Shown: piece by piece, positions 9,091 to 19,985 of the stretch
How positions within the stretch are numbered: position 1 is the stretch's first letter
Layout: each line of letters begins with the position of its first letter
NCBI RefSeq assembly: GCF_003052585.1
Contig: NZ_QASN01000019.1
Location: 124,001-188,000 of the forward strand
DNA length: 64,000 nucleotides
Direction of reading: 5' to 3'
Origin: Pseudomonas mangrovi
Lineage (GTDB): Bacteria; Pseudomonadota; Gammaproteobacteria; Pseudomonadales; Pseudomonadaceae
Made by a program: the position numbers and the translations under genes
Notes under the pieces: generated by a model
Told to the model about the DNA's origin: nothing
Seen by the model: the letters and a program-made list of their open reading frames with translations, nothing else
Databases searched by the model: none

Positions 9091-10758
9091 TTACTGGGCG
9101 AGCTTCTTGTAACGCACCCGGTGCGGTTGCGCCGCAGCATCGCCGAGGCGCTTCTTGCGGTCAGCCTCGTACTCGGTGTAGTTGCCCTCGAAGAACTCGA
9201 TATGCGAGTCGTCCTCGTACGCCAGGATGTGGGTCGCCACGCGATCCAGGAACCAGCGATCGTGAGAGATCACGATTGCCGCGCCGGGGAAGTCGAGCAG
9301 CGCTTCTTCCAGCGAACGCAGGGTTTCCACGTCGAGGTCGTTGGACGGTTCGTCGAGCAGCAGCACGTTGGCCCCCTCTTTCAGGGTCAGCGCCAGGTGC
9401 AGACGGCCACGCTCACCACCGGAGAGATCCTTGACGAACTTCTGCTGGTCGCCGCCCTTGAAGTTGAAGCGACCGACGTAGGTGCGCGACGGCACTTCAT
9501 AGTTGCCGATCCTGATCATGTCGGAGCCGCCAGACACGGCTTCCCACACGCTCTTGCTGCCGTCGAGGTCGTCGCGGCTCTGGTCGACGCAGGCCAGCTG
9601 CACGGTTTCACCGATCTCGATACTGCCCGAGTCCGGCTGCTCCTTGCCCATCAGCATGCGGAACAGGGTCGACTTACCGGCACCGTTGCCGCCGATCACG
9701 CCGACGATGGCGCCCTTGGGCATGCTGAACGAGAGGTTGTCGATCAATACGCGGTCGCCGTAGCCCTTGCTGACGTTCTTGAACTCGATGACCTTGTCAC
9801 CCAGACGCGGGCCGACCGGGATATAGATCTCGTTGGTCTCGCTGCGCTTCTGGAATTCCTGCGACTGCATCTCCTCGAAGCGCTGCAGGCGTGCCTTGGA
9901 CTTGGACTGGCGGGCCTTGGCGCCCTTGCGTACCCATTCCAGTTCTTCCTTCATGGCCTTTTCATGGGCCGACTGCTGCTTGGATTCCTGCGCCAGGCGT
10001 TCGGATTTGGCTTCCAGCCAGCCGGAATAGTTGCCCTCGTAGGGAATCCCGGCGCCGCGGTCGAGTTCGAGAATCCAGCCCGCAACGTTATCCAGGAAGT
10101 AACGATCGTGGGTAATCGCTACCACGGTGCCCTGGAAGTCGTGGAGGAAATGCTCAAGCCAGGCCACGGAGTCGGCGTCCAGGTGGTTGGTCGGCTCGTC
10201 CAGCAGCAGCATGTCGGGTGCCGACAGCAACAGACGGCATAGCGCCACGCGGCGCTTCTCACCACCAGAGAGGTGTTCGACCTTGGCATCCCAGGCCGGC
10301 AGGCGCAGGGCGTCGGCGGCGACTTCCAGCTGACGCTCGAGATTGTGACCGTCGCTGGTCTGCAGGATCGCCTCGAGCTTGGCCTGCTCGGCCGCCAGCT
10401 TGTCGAAGTCGGCATCCGGCTCGGCGTAAGCGGCATAGACCTCATCCAGTCGCGCCTGGGCGTCCTTGATCTGGCTGACGGCCTCTTCCACCACTTCGCG
10501 CACGGTCTTGCTCGGGTCGAGCTGCGGCTCCTGCGGCAGGTAGCCGATATTCAGCTCGGGCATCGGACGGGCTTCGCCGTCGAATTCGGTATCCACCCCC
10601 GCCATGATTTTCAGCAGGGTGGATTTACCCGAGCCGTTGAGGCCCAGCACGCCGATCTTGGCGCCCGGGAAGAACGACAGGGAGATGTTCTTGAGAATTT
10701 CACGCTTCGGCGGAACGACCTTGCTCAGCCGATGCATGGTGTAGACGTATTGAGCCAT
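9091..10758 (-). CDS. ettA: EttA, energy-dependent translational throttle ABC-F protein
   Basis: Cytosolic ABC-F ATPase that binds the ribosomal E site and gates the first elongation step according to ATP/ADP. It is 555 residues, identical in length to E. coli EttA. Two nucleotide-binding domains are visible: Walker A GLNGSGKST and GGNGAGKST, with signatures LSGGEKRRV and LSGGERGRL. A charged linker (P-site tRNA interaction motif region) lies between them. No membrane segment is present. It is transcribed alone and ends at a strong terminator. Confidence 0.96.
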   Translation of the reverse strand: MAQYVYTMHRLSKVVPPKREILKNISLSFFPGAKIGVLGLNGSGKSTLLKIMAGVDTEFDGEARPMPELNIGYLPQEPQLDPSKTVREVVEEAVSQIKDAQARLDEVYAAYAEPDADFDKLAAEQAKLEAILQTSDGHNLERQLEVAADALRLPAWDAKVEHLSGGEKRRVALCRLLLSAPDMLLLDEPTNHLDADSVAWLEHFLHDFQGTVVAITHDRYFLDNVAGWILELDRGAGIPYEGNYSGWLEAKSERLAQESKQQSAHEKAMKEELEWVRKGAKARQSKSKARLQRFEEMQSQEFQKRSETNEIYIPVGPRLGDKVIEFKNVSKGYGDRVLIDNLSFSMPKGAIVGVIGGNGAGKSTLFRMLMGKEQPDSGSIEIGETVQLACVDQSRDDLDGSKSVWEAVSGGSDMIRIGNYEVPSRTYVGRFNFKGGDQQKFVKDLSGGERGRLHLALTLKEGANVLLLDEPSNDLDVETLRSLEEALLDFPGAAIVISHDRWFLDRVATHILAYEDDSHIEFFEGNYTEYEADRKKRLGDAAAQPHRVRYKKLAQ

Positions 10759-11047
10759 CAGGAATAACCCAGCGTTGAAGAGTTCGGGAATGGGGGCTTA
10801 TCGGGCGAGCCGGGACCTGCCGCTCGCCGCGCGGCCATCGTGACCCGTCTCGCCTGGGGAGGGTCCGGACAGCCGCCGCGCGTGCGGCAAAGCTACCGGA
10901 ATGCGCCAGACGGAGCAAACCGCCAGCCGCCGCGATGAGCGGCGCTCGCCCGGCACATGACTGCCTTTCATATGCCAGCCGGCGGAGCTTGGGGTAGAAT
11001 GCGCGCCTTCTTTCCACCGCCCCAGCCCGATCTCCAGGTGACCGCTC

Positions 11048-12301
<1,254 letters not shown>

Positions 12302-12346
12302 TCGACCTGTCCCGGAGTGGCGCTGCTCTCCGGACGACACACCAAG

Positions 12347-12381
12347 AAAACGCCCCGCGCCATACCGGCCCGGGGCGTTTT
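12347..12381 (+). terminator. Rho-independent terminator of glyA
   Basis: AAAACGCCCCG and CGGGGCGTTTT form an 11-bp stem with a 13-nt loop. It begins 46 bp after the glyA stop. The flanking A and T runs could make it work in both directions. Confidence 0.85.
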
Positions 12382-12528
12382 GCTGTTCCAGACGGGTCGC
12401 AAAGAGCAACGATACGGTTACACCAGGCGCACGACTGCGACTATCGTGCACTCATGCCCTTTCGCCAGTCTCGGCAGCCGCAGCGGCTGGAGAGTTGTGG
12501 GCGAAGCCAAGTCGAGCGGTCCTGATTG

Positions 12529-13932
12529 ATGAGCGTAAAGACCTACATCCCCCCCACCGCCCTGGTGGACCTGCTCCTCGATGCGATCTGCGTGGTCGAC
12601 CGGGACGGCCAGTTCGTCTTCGTCAGCGCCGCGTGCCAGCGCATCTTCGGTTATACCGCCGAGGAGATGCTGGGCCGCCGCATGATCGAGATGGTCCACC
12701 CGGAAGATCGCGCCAGAACCCTGCAGGCCGCCAACGCGATCATGTCGGGCACCCATCAGCCCAGCTTTGAGAACCGCTACCTGCGCAAGGACGGCAGCGT
12801 CGCGCACATCCTCTGGTCGGCGCGCTGGTCCGAGGATGATCAGGTGCGTATCGCGGTGGCGCATGACATCAGCGAGCGCAAGCGCAACGAAGCCGTGCAG
12901 CAGGCGCTGTATGCCATCTCCGAGGCTGCGCATAGCGCCGGAGATCTTTCCGGCCTGTTCCAGCAGGTGCATCGGATCATCGCCGAGTTGCTACCGGTCA
13001 CGCATTTCTCGGTGGTCCTGCACGACGAGCAGGCGGACCGGCTGAACGTCGCCTATGCCGACAGCCAGAGCCAGCCCGCGAGTGACCCACTGGCGGGTGG
13101 CGCGGAGAAGCTCTGCGCCGAGGTGATCCGCGACGGCCGGGCGCTGCTGCTCAGTGCGGAAGCCCGCTCGCGGCGTCCGCAGTACCTGCGTGGTCTCGAC
13201 TGCAACTCGCTGGACTGGCTGGGGGTACCGCTGGGCGCCAGTGGCGGCACCCTTGGCGTGATGATCCTGCAGAGCGACGCGCGCCAGGCGCGCTACTGCG
13301 AGAGGGACCGGGAGCTGCTGCAGTTCGTCTCCACCCAGGTCGCCACCGCGATCGAACGGCAGCGCATGCTAATGCGTCTGACCTTCATGGCGCAGCATGA
13401 TCCGCTGACCCAGCTGCCGAACCGCGAGATGCTCCACGACCGTCTGCAGACCGCGCTGGCCCGCGCCCGCCGCGAGCAGTTGCACCTTGCCCTGCTGTTT
13501 CTCGACCTGGACAAGTTCAAGCAGGTCAACGACAGCCTCGGGCATGCCCAGGGCGATCTGCTACTGCAACAGGTTGCCCTGCGCGTCCGCCAGTGCCTGC
13601 GCGAAGTCGACACGGTGGCGCGTTTCGGGGGCGATGAGTTCGTCGTGTTGCTGGAGGACTTTCACAGCCCCGGGCATGCGGCCGGGGTCGCCGCAAAGAT
13701 CCAGCAGGCGCTCGGCCAACCGTTCGACCTGCAGGGTCACAGTCGATCCGTGCTGACCAGCATCGGCATAGCGCTCTATCCGCTGCATGCCGACAACGCG
13801 CAGACATTGCTCGACCAAGCAGACCTGGCGATGTATCTGGCCAAACAGGACGGTGGCAATCGCTACCAACTCAGCCCCTCGACGGAGCCGCCTCCACCCG
13901 GGGCGGCGAAGCGCCTTCCAGACAACCTGTAA
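12529..13932 (+). CDS. PAS-GAF-GGDEF diguanylate cyclase
   Basis: Probable diguanylate cyclase making c-di-GMP, 467 residues and apparently soluble. An N-terminal PAS domain (about 10-125, including FVSAACQRIFGYTAEEMLG) is followed by a GAF domain (about 140-285) and a C-terminal GGDEF domain. The active-site motif is intact (GGDEF at 367-371). An RxxD inhibitory site (REVD) lies five residues before it, so product feedback is expected. There is no EAL domain. ATG 12529 is used; a TTG immediately upstream is possible. A PilZ gene follows within 800 bp. Confidence 0.9.
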   Translation: MSVKTYIPPTALVDLLLDAICVVDRDGQFVFVSAACQRIFGYTAEEMLGRRMIEMVHPEDRARTLQAANAIMSGTHQPSFENRYLRKDGSVAHILWSARWSEDDQVRIAVAHDISERKRNEAVQQALYAISEAAHSAGDLSGLFQQVHRIIAELLPVTHFSVVLHDEQADRLNVAYADSQSQPASDPLAGGAEKLCAEVIRDGRALLLSAEARSRRPQYLRGLDCNSLDWLGVPLGASGGTLGVMILQSDARQARYCERDRELLQFVSTQVATAIERQRMLMRLTFMAQHDPLTQLPNREMLHDRLQTALARARREQLHLALLFLDLDKFKQVNDSLGHAQGDLLLQQVALRVRQCLREVDTVARFGGDEFVVLLEDFHSPGHAAGVAAKIQQALGQPFDLQGHSRSVLTSIGIALYPLHADNAQTLLDQADLAMYLAKQDGGNRYQLSPSTEPPPPGAAKRLPDNL

Positions 13933-14035
13933 CCGTCTTCTCAGTAGGCGCACAAGGCGCGACGCGCTAGGCTGGCAGCCTGCAGAGTCCCGCCTGTTCC
14001 GGGCAAGAGCACTACCGCCGAGTCAGAGAGCCCAC

Positions 14036-14497
14036 ATGTCGAGCCATCCTACCCGCCCGCTACTTCCGCCTCCGGTCATCTACCTGCTGTTCCTCGGCGC
14101 CGCCTGGGGCCTGCAGCGATTGCTGGCGCTGGACCTGCCGCAGAACGACTGGACCTTCTATATAGGCTGGGGCCTGATCGATGCGGGCTTGCTGCTGATG
14201 CTCTGGGCCGGGCTGCTGATGCTCCGGCGCAAGACCACTGTGAATCCCTACGGCAGGCCGCGCAAGCTGCTCGATGAAGGGCCGTTCGGCTTCTCGCGCA
14301 ATCCGATCTACCTGGCCGACAGCCTGATCTACTGCGGCATCGCGCTGCTGTTCGGCAGCCTGTGGACCTGGCTGCTGTTGCCGCTGCTGATCCTGGGCAT
14401 GCACTACGGGGTGATCGTCCGCGAGGAACGCCTGCTGGTCGAGCTCTTTGGCGAGGACTACCAGGACTACCGCAAGCGCGTGCGTCGCTGGCTCTAG
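14036..14497 (+). CDS. Membrane methyltransferase of the ICMT/PEMT type
   Basis: Integral membrane protein of 153 residues with about four hydrophobic segments. The C-terminal half has the family pattern [20 protein letters not shown] and [28 protein letters not shown]. This pattern is typical of SAM-dependent isoprenylcysteine/phospholipid methyltransferase-like proteins. The physiological substrate is unknown; bacteria usually lack prenylated proteins, so a lipid or small hydrophobic compound is more likely. The start ATG 14036 has only a weak purine-rich site upstream. Confidence 0.8.
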   Translation: MSSHPTRPLLPPPVIYLLFLGAAWGLQRLLALDLPQNDWTFYIGWGLIDAGLLLMLWAGLLMLRRKTTVNPYGRPRKLLDEGPFGFSRNPIYLADSLIYCGIALLFGSLWTWLLLPLLILGMHYGVIVREERLLVELFGEDYQDYRKRVRRWL

Positions 14498-14688
14498 GAT
14501 TTCCTCAGAAACGGCTGCCGGCCGCCGCCCATGCGAGGTCACCCTCGGCGCCATACCAGCGCCTCAGCGAAACCCGTCGCGCCTGTCGCCGTGCGCAGCC
14601 GAGACGAGAACCTTCTTGCGGGACTGTCGATAGCTGGCCGGGCAGCAGGTTGGCTATAGTGGTCAGCATTGCATCCGGAGAACATCAC

Positions 14689-15060
14689 ATGAACGACTCC
14701 ACCAGCGAGCGCCGGCGTTTCCAGCGCATCGCCTTTGACGCCGCCACCGAACTGCTGCAGGGCGAACGGCGCTGGAACGCGAAACTGCATGATCTGTCGC
14801 TCAAGGGTCTGCTGGTGCATTGCCCGCAGGACTGGCAGCAGGCCGACGGCGCACTGCCCTTCCTCGCCCGCGTACGCCTGGCCGACGATGCGGTGCTGGA
14901 GATGGAGGTCGAGCTGACCCGCACCCAGGGCGACCTGCTTGGCTTCGTCTGCCGACATATCGACATCGAGTCGATCAGCCATCTGCGTCGCCTGGTCGAG
15001 CTCAACCTGGGTGACGAAAGCCTGCTGGAGCGGGAACTGGCTGCCCTCGGCGAGCAGTAA
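14689..15060 (+). CDS. PilZ-domain c-di-GMP receptor
   Basis: Small soluble protein of 123 residues. The N terminus has ERRRFQR (Arg9 and Arg13 in the RxxxR motif) and DLSLKG (Asp35, Ser37, Gly40). These are the two c-di-GMP-binding motifs of PilZ domains. Both are complete, so binding is expected. No output domain is fused, so it likely acts by contacting a partner. It lies 191 bp after the methyltransferase gene and is convergent with radA. Confidence 0.9.
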   Translation: MNDSTSERRRFQRIAFDAATELLQGERRWNAKLHDLSLKGLLVHCPQDWQQADGALPFLARVRLADDAVLEMEVELTRTQGDLLGFVCRHIDIESISHLRRLVELNLGDESLLERELAALGEQ

Positions 15061-15081
15061 CCCGCCGCCTCGTCCGCGCCT

Positions 15082-16446
15082 CTAGTCGAACAGCGCGTCC
15101 AGCGCCTGCTCCAGGCGCGTCACCGCAATCACCGAAAGCCCCGCCGGAGCTTCCTTCGGCGCGTTGCCCTTGGGCACGATGGCCCGTTTGAAACCGTGCT
15201 TGGCCGCTTCCTTGAGACGTTCCTGACCACTGGGCACCGGGCGGATCTCACCGGACAGGCCGACCTCGCCGAACACCAGCAGATCGTGTGGCAGCGGCTT
15301 GTTGCGCAGGCTGGAGATCACTGCCGCCATCAGCGCCAGATCCGACGCCGTCTCGAGCACCTTCACCCCGCCGACGACGTTGAGGAACACGTCCTGATCG
15401 TAGGTCGGGATGCCGCCATGCCGATGCAGCACCGCCAGCAGCATGGCCAGGCGATTCTGATCCAGCCCGAGGGTGACGCGGCGCGGATTGGCCATATGAC
15501 TGCTGTCGACCAGCGCCTGCACCTCCACCAGCATCGGCCGGGTGCCCTCCCAGGTCGCCATCACCACGCTGCCCGGCACCGATTCCTGGGCGCGGGTGAG
15601 GAAGATCGCCGACGGGTTGGTGACTTCCTTCAGGCCCTTGTCGGTCATGCCGAACACACCCAGCTCGTTGATCGCGCCGAAGCGGTTCTTCACCGCACGC
15701 AGCAGTCGCAGACGACCGTCGGACTCGCCCTCGAAATACAGCACCGTATCGACCATGTGCTCAAGCACGCGCGGCCCGGCCAGCGCACCTTCCTTGGTCA
15801 CATGGCCGACGAGGAAGATCGCCGTGCCGCTCTGCTTGGCGTAGCGCACCAGCAGCGCCGCGCTTTCACGCACCTGGGCCACGCCACCGGGCGCGGATTG
15901 CAGCTGCTCGGTGAAGATGGTCTGGATCGAATCGATCACCATCACCTTGGGCTGTTCGCGGCGCGCGGTGTCGATGATCGACTCGATGCAGGTCTCGGTC
16001 ATGACCTTGAGCTTGTCCTGCGGCAGGTCGAGGCGCCGTGCACGCATCGCCACCTGCTGTTGCGACTCCTCGCCGGTGACGTAGAGCGCCGGAAAGCGTT
16101 GGGCGATGTTGCACAGGGTCTGCAACAGGATGGTCGACTTGCCGATGCCCGGGTCACCGCCGATCAGCACCACGGAGCCATCCACCAGGCCGCCGCCGAG
16201 GACGCGATCCAGCTCGCCGGAGGCGGTCGAGAAACGCGGCACCTCCTCGACACTGACCTCGGCCAGGGTCTTGATGTTGGCCTGCTGGCCGGTCCAGCCG
16301 CCACGCCCCGCCGGAGTCGCCGAACCACTTTCCAGCAGCGTCTCGGTCAGGCTGTTCCAGGCCCCGCACTCACCGCACTGCCCTGCCCACTTGGGGAAGG
16401 TCGCGCCGCATTCCGTGCAGCCATACATGCGCTTGGCCTTGGCCAT
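15082..16446 (-). CDS. radA: RadA, DNA repair branch-migration ATPase
   Basis: RecA-like ATPase that promotes branch migration in recombination intermediates. It is 454 residues with ATG 16446. The N-terminal zinc finger has CTEC and CGEC pairs. Walker A is GGDPGIGKST, and the RadA-specific KNRFG motif is followed by GAINELGVFGM. The C-terminal third is the Lon-protease-like domain (VGGVKVLETASDLALMAAV). It is convergent with the PilZ gene, separated by 21 bp without a visible terminator. Confidence 0.96.
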   Translation of the reverse strand: MAKAKRMYGCTECGATFPKWAGQCGECGAWNSLTETLLESGSATPAGRGGWTGQQANIKTLAEVSVEEVPRFSTASGELDRVLGGGLVDGSVVLIGGDPGIGKSTILLQTLCNIAQRFPALYVTGEESQQQVAMRARRLDLPQDKLKVMTETCIESIIDTARREQPKVMVIDSIQTIFTEQLQSAPGGVAQVRESAALLVRYAKQSGTAIFLVGHVTKEGALAGPRVLEHMVDTVLYFEGESDGRLRLLRAVKNRFGAINELGVFGMTDKGLKEVTNPSAIFLTRAQESVPGSVVMATWEGTRPMLVEVQALVDSSHMANPRRVTLGLDQNRLAMLLAVLHRHGGIPTYDQDVFLNVVGGVKVLETASDLALMAAVISSLRNKPLPHDLLVFGEVGLSGEIRPVPSGQERLKEAAKHGFKRAIVPKGNAPKEAPAGLSVIAVTRLEQALDALFD

Positions 16447-16558
16447 CGAGGTGCTCCGCCGAGAAGGAAAGCGGCCATCATAACGGCGAACTTGATTGCG
16501 ATCAGCCTCGCGCCCAGGCAGCAGGGCGATACTGCAGGCAGAACATGGGAGGTGAAGC

Positions 16559-16993
16559 ATGCGCCATCTGCTCTTTCTGCACCTGCTGGGCGCCGGCGTC
16601 TGGGTTGGCGGCCACCTGGTACTGCTGCTCGGCATCCTGCCGCGCGCCATGCTCGCCCGCGACCCGGCACCGATACGTGCCTTCGAGCAGATCTACGAAC
16701 GCATCGGTGTGCCGGCCCTGCTGCTGCAGGTCGTCAGCGGGCTCTGGCTGGCCGTGATCTGGCTGCCGCCGGCGCAATGGCTCGACCAGGGCGCCCTGCC
16801 GCGACTGGTACAGACCAAGCTGCTGCTCCTGGCGCTGACCCTGGGCCTCGGGCTGCACGCACGACTGGCGCTGATCCCGCACCTGGACCAGCGCAGCCTG
16901 CCACGCCTGGGCCTGCACATTCTGTTCATCACCCTCGCCGCGGTCGCCTTCGTCTGGACCGGCACCGGCTTTCGTGTCGGCGCACTGTTCTGA
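16559..16993 (+). CDS. CopD-family copper-resistance-like membrane protein
   Basis: A 144-residue integral membrane protein with four predicted helices (about 5-28, 52-72, 85-105 and 117-140). The opening HLLGAGVWVGGHLVLLLGILP, with His8 and His19, resembles the CopD fold, in which histidines may bind copper or heme. It lacks CopC or other copper genes nearby, so the function is uncertain. A strong GGGAGGTGA precedes ATG 16559. Divergent from radA. Confidence 0.7.
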   Translation: MRHLLFLHLLGAGVWVGGHLVLLLGILPRAMLARDPAPIRAFEQIYERIGVPALLLQVVSGLWLAVIWLPPAQWLDQGALPRLVQTKLLLLALTLGLGLHARLALIPHLDQRSLPRLGLHILFITLAAVAFVWTGTGFRVGALF

Positions 16994-17189
16994 GGCGATC
17001 GCCGGCCGCCTGAGCGCAAGCGCCATCCCGCTCGACTTGGCACTGGTTCTCATTGCCGGTAAATTGCCCCGTCAATCCTTGGCAGCCACACCACCGCCGG
17101 CGAACCTCGGGTACTGACGCCGCTCTCAATAGATAGCCATCGCATTGGTGCCTGCCCATTCATCCGGCCGTAGCCGGGAAGGACACACG

Positions 17190-19457
17190 ATGACCGCTCG
17201 CTATCCTGAAGCTCTCGCCGCTGCGGTGGAGCGTTGCGCAGACGAACCCATACACATCCCCGGCAGCATCCAGCCCCATGGCTTCATGCTGGTCCTCGAT
17301 ACCGACCTGCGCGTGCTGCAGGCCAGCCAGAACGTGGACGAGTGGATCGGCCTGTCGCCGCAGAATCTGCTGGGCCAGCCATTGCAGGAGCTGATCGCCG
17401 AGCCGACGCTGCCGGCCCGGCTGGCCGCCCTTGCAGAGGACGACCGCAACCCCTTCCACCTGGGCGATGTCAGCTTCGCCCGCGGCACCGCCGGCGGGAC
17501 CAGCTTCGCGCTGATGGCGCATCGTCACGACGGCCAGCTGATCGTCGAACTCGAGCGCGCCAGCAACCCCGGTGACGCCTATGGCAACCTCTATCCGCTG
17601 ATGCGCACCTTCGTCACCCAGCTGCATGCTGCCGAGGACCTGCAGTCCATCTGCCAGCTGGCGGTGCTCGAGCTGCACCGGATCACCGGCTTCGGCAGGA
17701 TCAAGGCCTATCGCTTCGATGAGGAAGGCAATGGCCAGGTCCTCGCCGAACACGCCGAGCCGGGCTACTCCAGCTACCTCGGCCACCATTTTCCGGCGTC
17801 CGATATCCCGGCGCAGGCGCGACGCCTCTACCGCGAGAACCTGATCCGCGTCATTCCCGACGCCAGCTACCAGCCCTCGCCGCTACTTCCGGTCATCAAC
17901 CCGGCCAGCGGGGCGCCGTTGGACCTGGGCTTCGCCTCGCTGCGCAGCGTATCCCCGGTGCACCTGCAGTACATGCGCAACATGGGCACCCTGGCGTCGA
18001 TGTCGGTATCGATCGTGGTTCGCGATCGCCTCTGGGGGCTGATCTCCTGCCACAACCACGAGCCGCGTCAGGTCAGCCACGAAACCCGCACCGCCTGCGA
18101 GCTGCTGGCGCGCATTCTCGCCCTGCAGATCGACGCCACCGAAACCGCCGCGCAGGCCCTGCGCAAGCTGGAACTGCGACGCCTGACCGTGCGCCTGCTG
18201 GGCGGCATGGCCGATTGCGACAGCGTCACCGAGGGCTTTCGCAGCATGCCCGAGGTGGTGCTCGCCTTCGCGGCGGCGGACGGCGCTGCCGTGGTCAGCG
18301 CTGACAGCTGCGTCAGTGTCGGCGATGCCCCCGCGGACGAGCAGATCATGGCCCTGGCCCACTGGCTGGGCGCCCATGTCCCCAACCAGCTGTTCAGCAG
18401 CGACAACCTGCAGCGCGACCTGCCGCTGTTGCCGGAACTGGCGCGACACAGTGCCGGCGTGCTGGCGATATCCATCTCCAGGCTGCACGCGCACTACCTG
18501 ATCTGGTTCCGCCGGGAACGGGTGCGGACGATCAACTGGGCGGGCCCGCCCACCAAGCAGCAGGATGAGTTCAGCGGCGCGCTGACTCCGCGCAACAGCT
18601 TCGACACCTGGCGCGAGGAGTTGCGCGGCTACTGCGCGCCCTGGGACGACGCCGAACGCGAAGGTGCGCTCGAGCTGCGCAGCGCGGTCCTCGGCATCGT
18701 CCTGCGCAAGGCCGAGGAAATGGCCCAGCTGGCGGGCGAGCTGCGCGAGAGCAACAAGGAGCTGGAGTCCTTCTCCTACAGCGTGTCACATGATCTGCGC
18801 GCCCCCTTGCGCCACATCGCCGGCTACACCGAACTGCTCGGCGAGCTCGAGGGCGATCAGCTGACCGAGCGCGGCAAACGCTTCCTCGGCAACATCGCCG
18901 AGGCCGCCCGCTTCGCCGGCACCCTGGTGGACAACCTGCTGAGCTTCTCGCAAATGGGGCGCTCGGCACTGCACCTGTCCGACGTCGACCTGACCGCCCT
19001 GGTCGACTCCATCCGCGAGGAAATGCGCCCCGACTACCAGGAGCGGCAGGTCGAGTGGCGCGTTGAACCGATGCCGGTGATAGTCGCGGATGCCGCATTC
19101 ATCCATCTGGTACTGCGCAACCTGATCGAGAACGCCCTGAAATACTCGCGTACCCGCGAGCAGGCGCTGATCGAGGTCGGCGCCAGCCAACAGTCAGGCG
19201 AAACGGTGGTCTACGTCAGGGACAACGGCGTCGGCTTCGACATGCAGTACGCCGGCAAGCTGTTCGGCGTGTTCCAGCGCCTGCACCGGATGGAGCAATT
19301 CGAAGGCACCGGCATCGGCCTGGCCAGCGTACGGCGCATCGTCGAGCGCCATGGCGGGCGGGTCTGGGCCGAGGGCCGGCTGGACCAGGGCGCCGCGTTC
19401 TTCTTCGCTCTACCGCAACTGACCTACACCACCAATCTTGATGACCGGAAAGAGTAA
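17190..19457 (+). CDS. bphP: Bacteriophytochrome histidine kinase
   Basis: Red/far-red light-sensing kinase of 755 residues. The order is PAS (about 15-115, with biliverdin-attaching Cys16 in CADEPIHIPG), GAF (about 140-310, with the PASDIP motif around Asp205) and PHY (about 320-505, with PRNSF in the tongue). A HisKA domain follows (SHDLRAPLRH, His534), then HATPase (NLIENALKYSR, DNGVGFDM and GTGIGLASV). All key residues are present, so kinase activity is expected. ATG 17190 follows GGAAGGA. It heads an operon with a receiver, a hybrid kinase and heme oxygenase, which supplies the chromophore. Confidence 0.95.
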   Translation: MTARYPEALAAAVERCADEPIHIPGSIQPHGFMLVLDTDLRVLQASQNVDEWIGLSPQNLLGQPLQELIAEPTLPARLAALAEDDRNPFHLGDVSFARGTAGGTSFALMAHRHDGQLIVELERASNPGDAYGNLYPLMRTFVTQLHAAEDLQSICQLAVLELHRITGFGRIKAYRFDEEGNGQVLAEHAEPGYSSYLGHHFPASDIPAQARRLYRENLIRVIPDASYQPSPLLPVINPASGAPLDLGFASLRSVSPVHLQYMRNMGTLASMSVSIVVRDRLWGLISCHNHEPRQVSHETRTACELLARILALQIDATETAAQALRKLELRRLTVRLLGGMADCDSVTEGFRSMPEVVLAFAAADGAAVVSADSCVSVGDAPADEQIMALAHWLGAHVPNQLFSSDNLQRDLPLLPELARHSAGVLAISISRLHAHYLIWFRRERVRTINWAGPPTKQQDEFSGALTPRNSFDTWREELRGYCAPWDDAEREGALELRSAVLGIVLRKAEEMAQLAGELRESNKELESFSYSVSHDLRAPLRHIAGYTELLGELEGDQLTERGKRFLGNIAEAARFAGTLVDNLLSFSQMGRSALHLSDVDLTALVDSIREEMRPDYQERQVEWRVEPMPVIVADAAFIHLVLRNLIENALKYSRTREQALIEVGASQQSGETVVYVRDNGVGFDMQYAGKLFGVFQRLHRMEQFEGTGIGLASVRRIVERHGGRVWAEGRLDQGAAFFFALPQLTYTTNLDDRKE

Positions 19458-19934
19458 ATGCTCAAACCCATTCTTCTCGTTGAAGACAATCCCCACGATC
19501 TTGAGCTGACCCTGCTGGCACTCGAGCGCAGCCAGCTGGCCAACGAGGTCGTCATCAAGCGTGACGGCGCCGAAGCGCTGGACTACCTGCTGCGCCGCGG
19601 CGACTACCAGTCTCGCGATGACGGCAATCCGGCGGTCCTGCTGCTGGACCTGAAACTGCCCAAGATCGACGGCCTGGAAGTGCTCAAGACGGTGCGCGAG
19701 ACCCCAGCCCTGCGCAGCATTCCAGTGGTCATGCTGACCTCTTCGCGAGAAGAACCGGACCTTTTGCGTGCCTACGAAATGGGGGTGAACGCCTACGTGG
19801 TGAAGCCGGTCGAATTCAAGGATTTCGTCGCCGCCATCTCCGATCTCGGGATCTTCTGGGCCGTGCTCAACGAGCCGCCACCCGGCTCGCTGCGCCTCAA
19901 GCGCACGCGCCGCATCGAAGAACTGGACGACTGA
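19458..19934 (+). CDS. Single-domain response regulator, phytochrome partner
   Basis: A 158-residue stand-alone receiver of the Rcp1 type. It has the acidic pair in LVEDNPHDLELTLLALE, the phosphoacceptor Asp64 in LLLDLKLPKIDGLEVL, Thr/Ser in MLTSSREE and Lys in VVKPVEF. There is no output domain. The ATG follows directly on the TAA of bphP, so it is coupled and almost certainly the phosphoacceptor for that kinase. Confidence 0.92.
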   Translation: MLKPILLVEDNPHDLELTLLALERSQLANEVVIKRDGAEALDYLLRRGDYQSRDDGNPAVLLLDLKLPKIDGLEVLKTVRETPALRSIPVVMLTSSREEPDLLRAYEMGVNAYVVKPVEFKDFVAAISDLGIFWAVLNEPPPGSLRLKRTRRIEELDD

Positions 19935-19985
19935 CCGCAACGCCAGCGCCGCCGGCATGTAGTACGAGCAATGACAGGAAGGCCA

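Noticed and set aside
17080..17110. Sigma-54 promoter before bphP (TTGGCAGCC...)
   Set aside because: The -12 position reads AC and not GC, so the key dinucleotide is missing.
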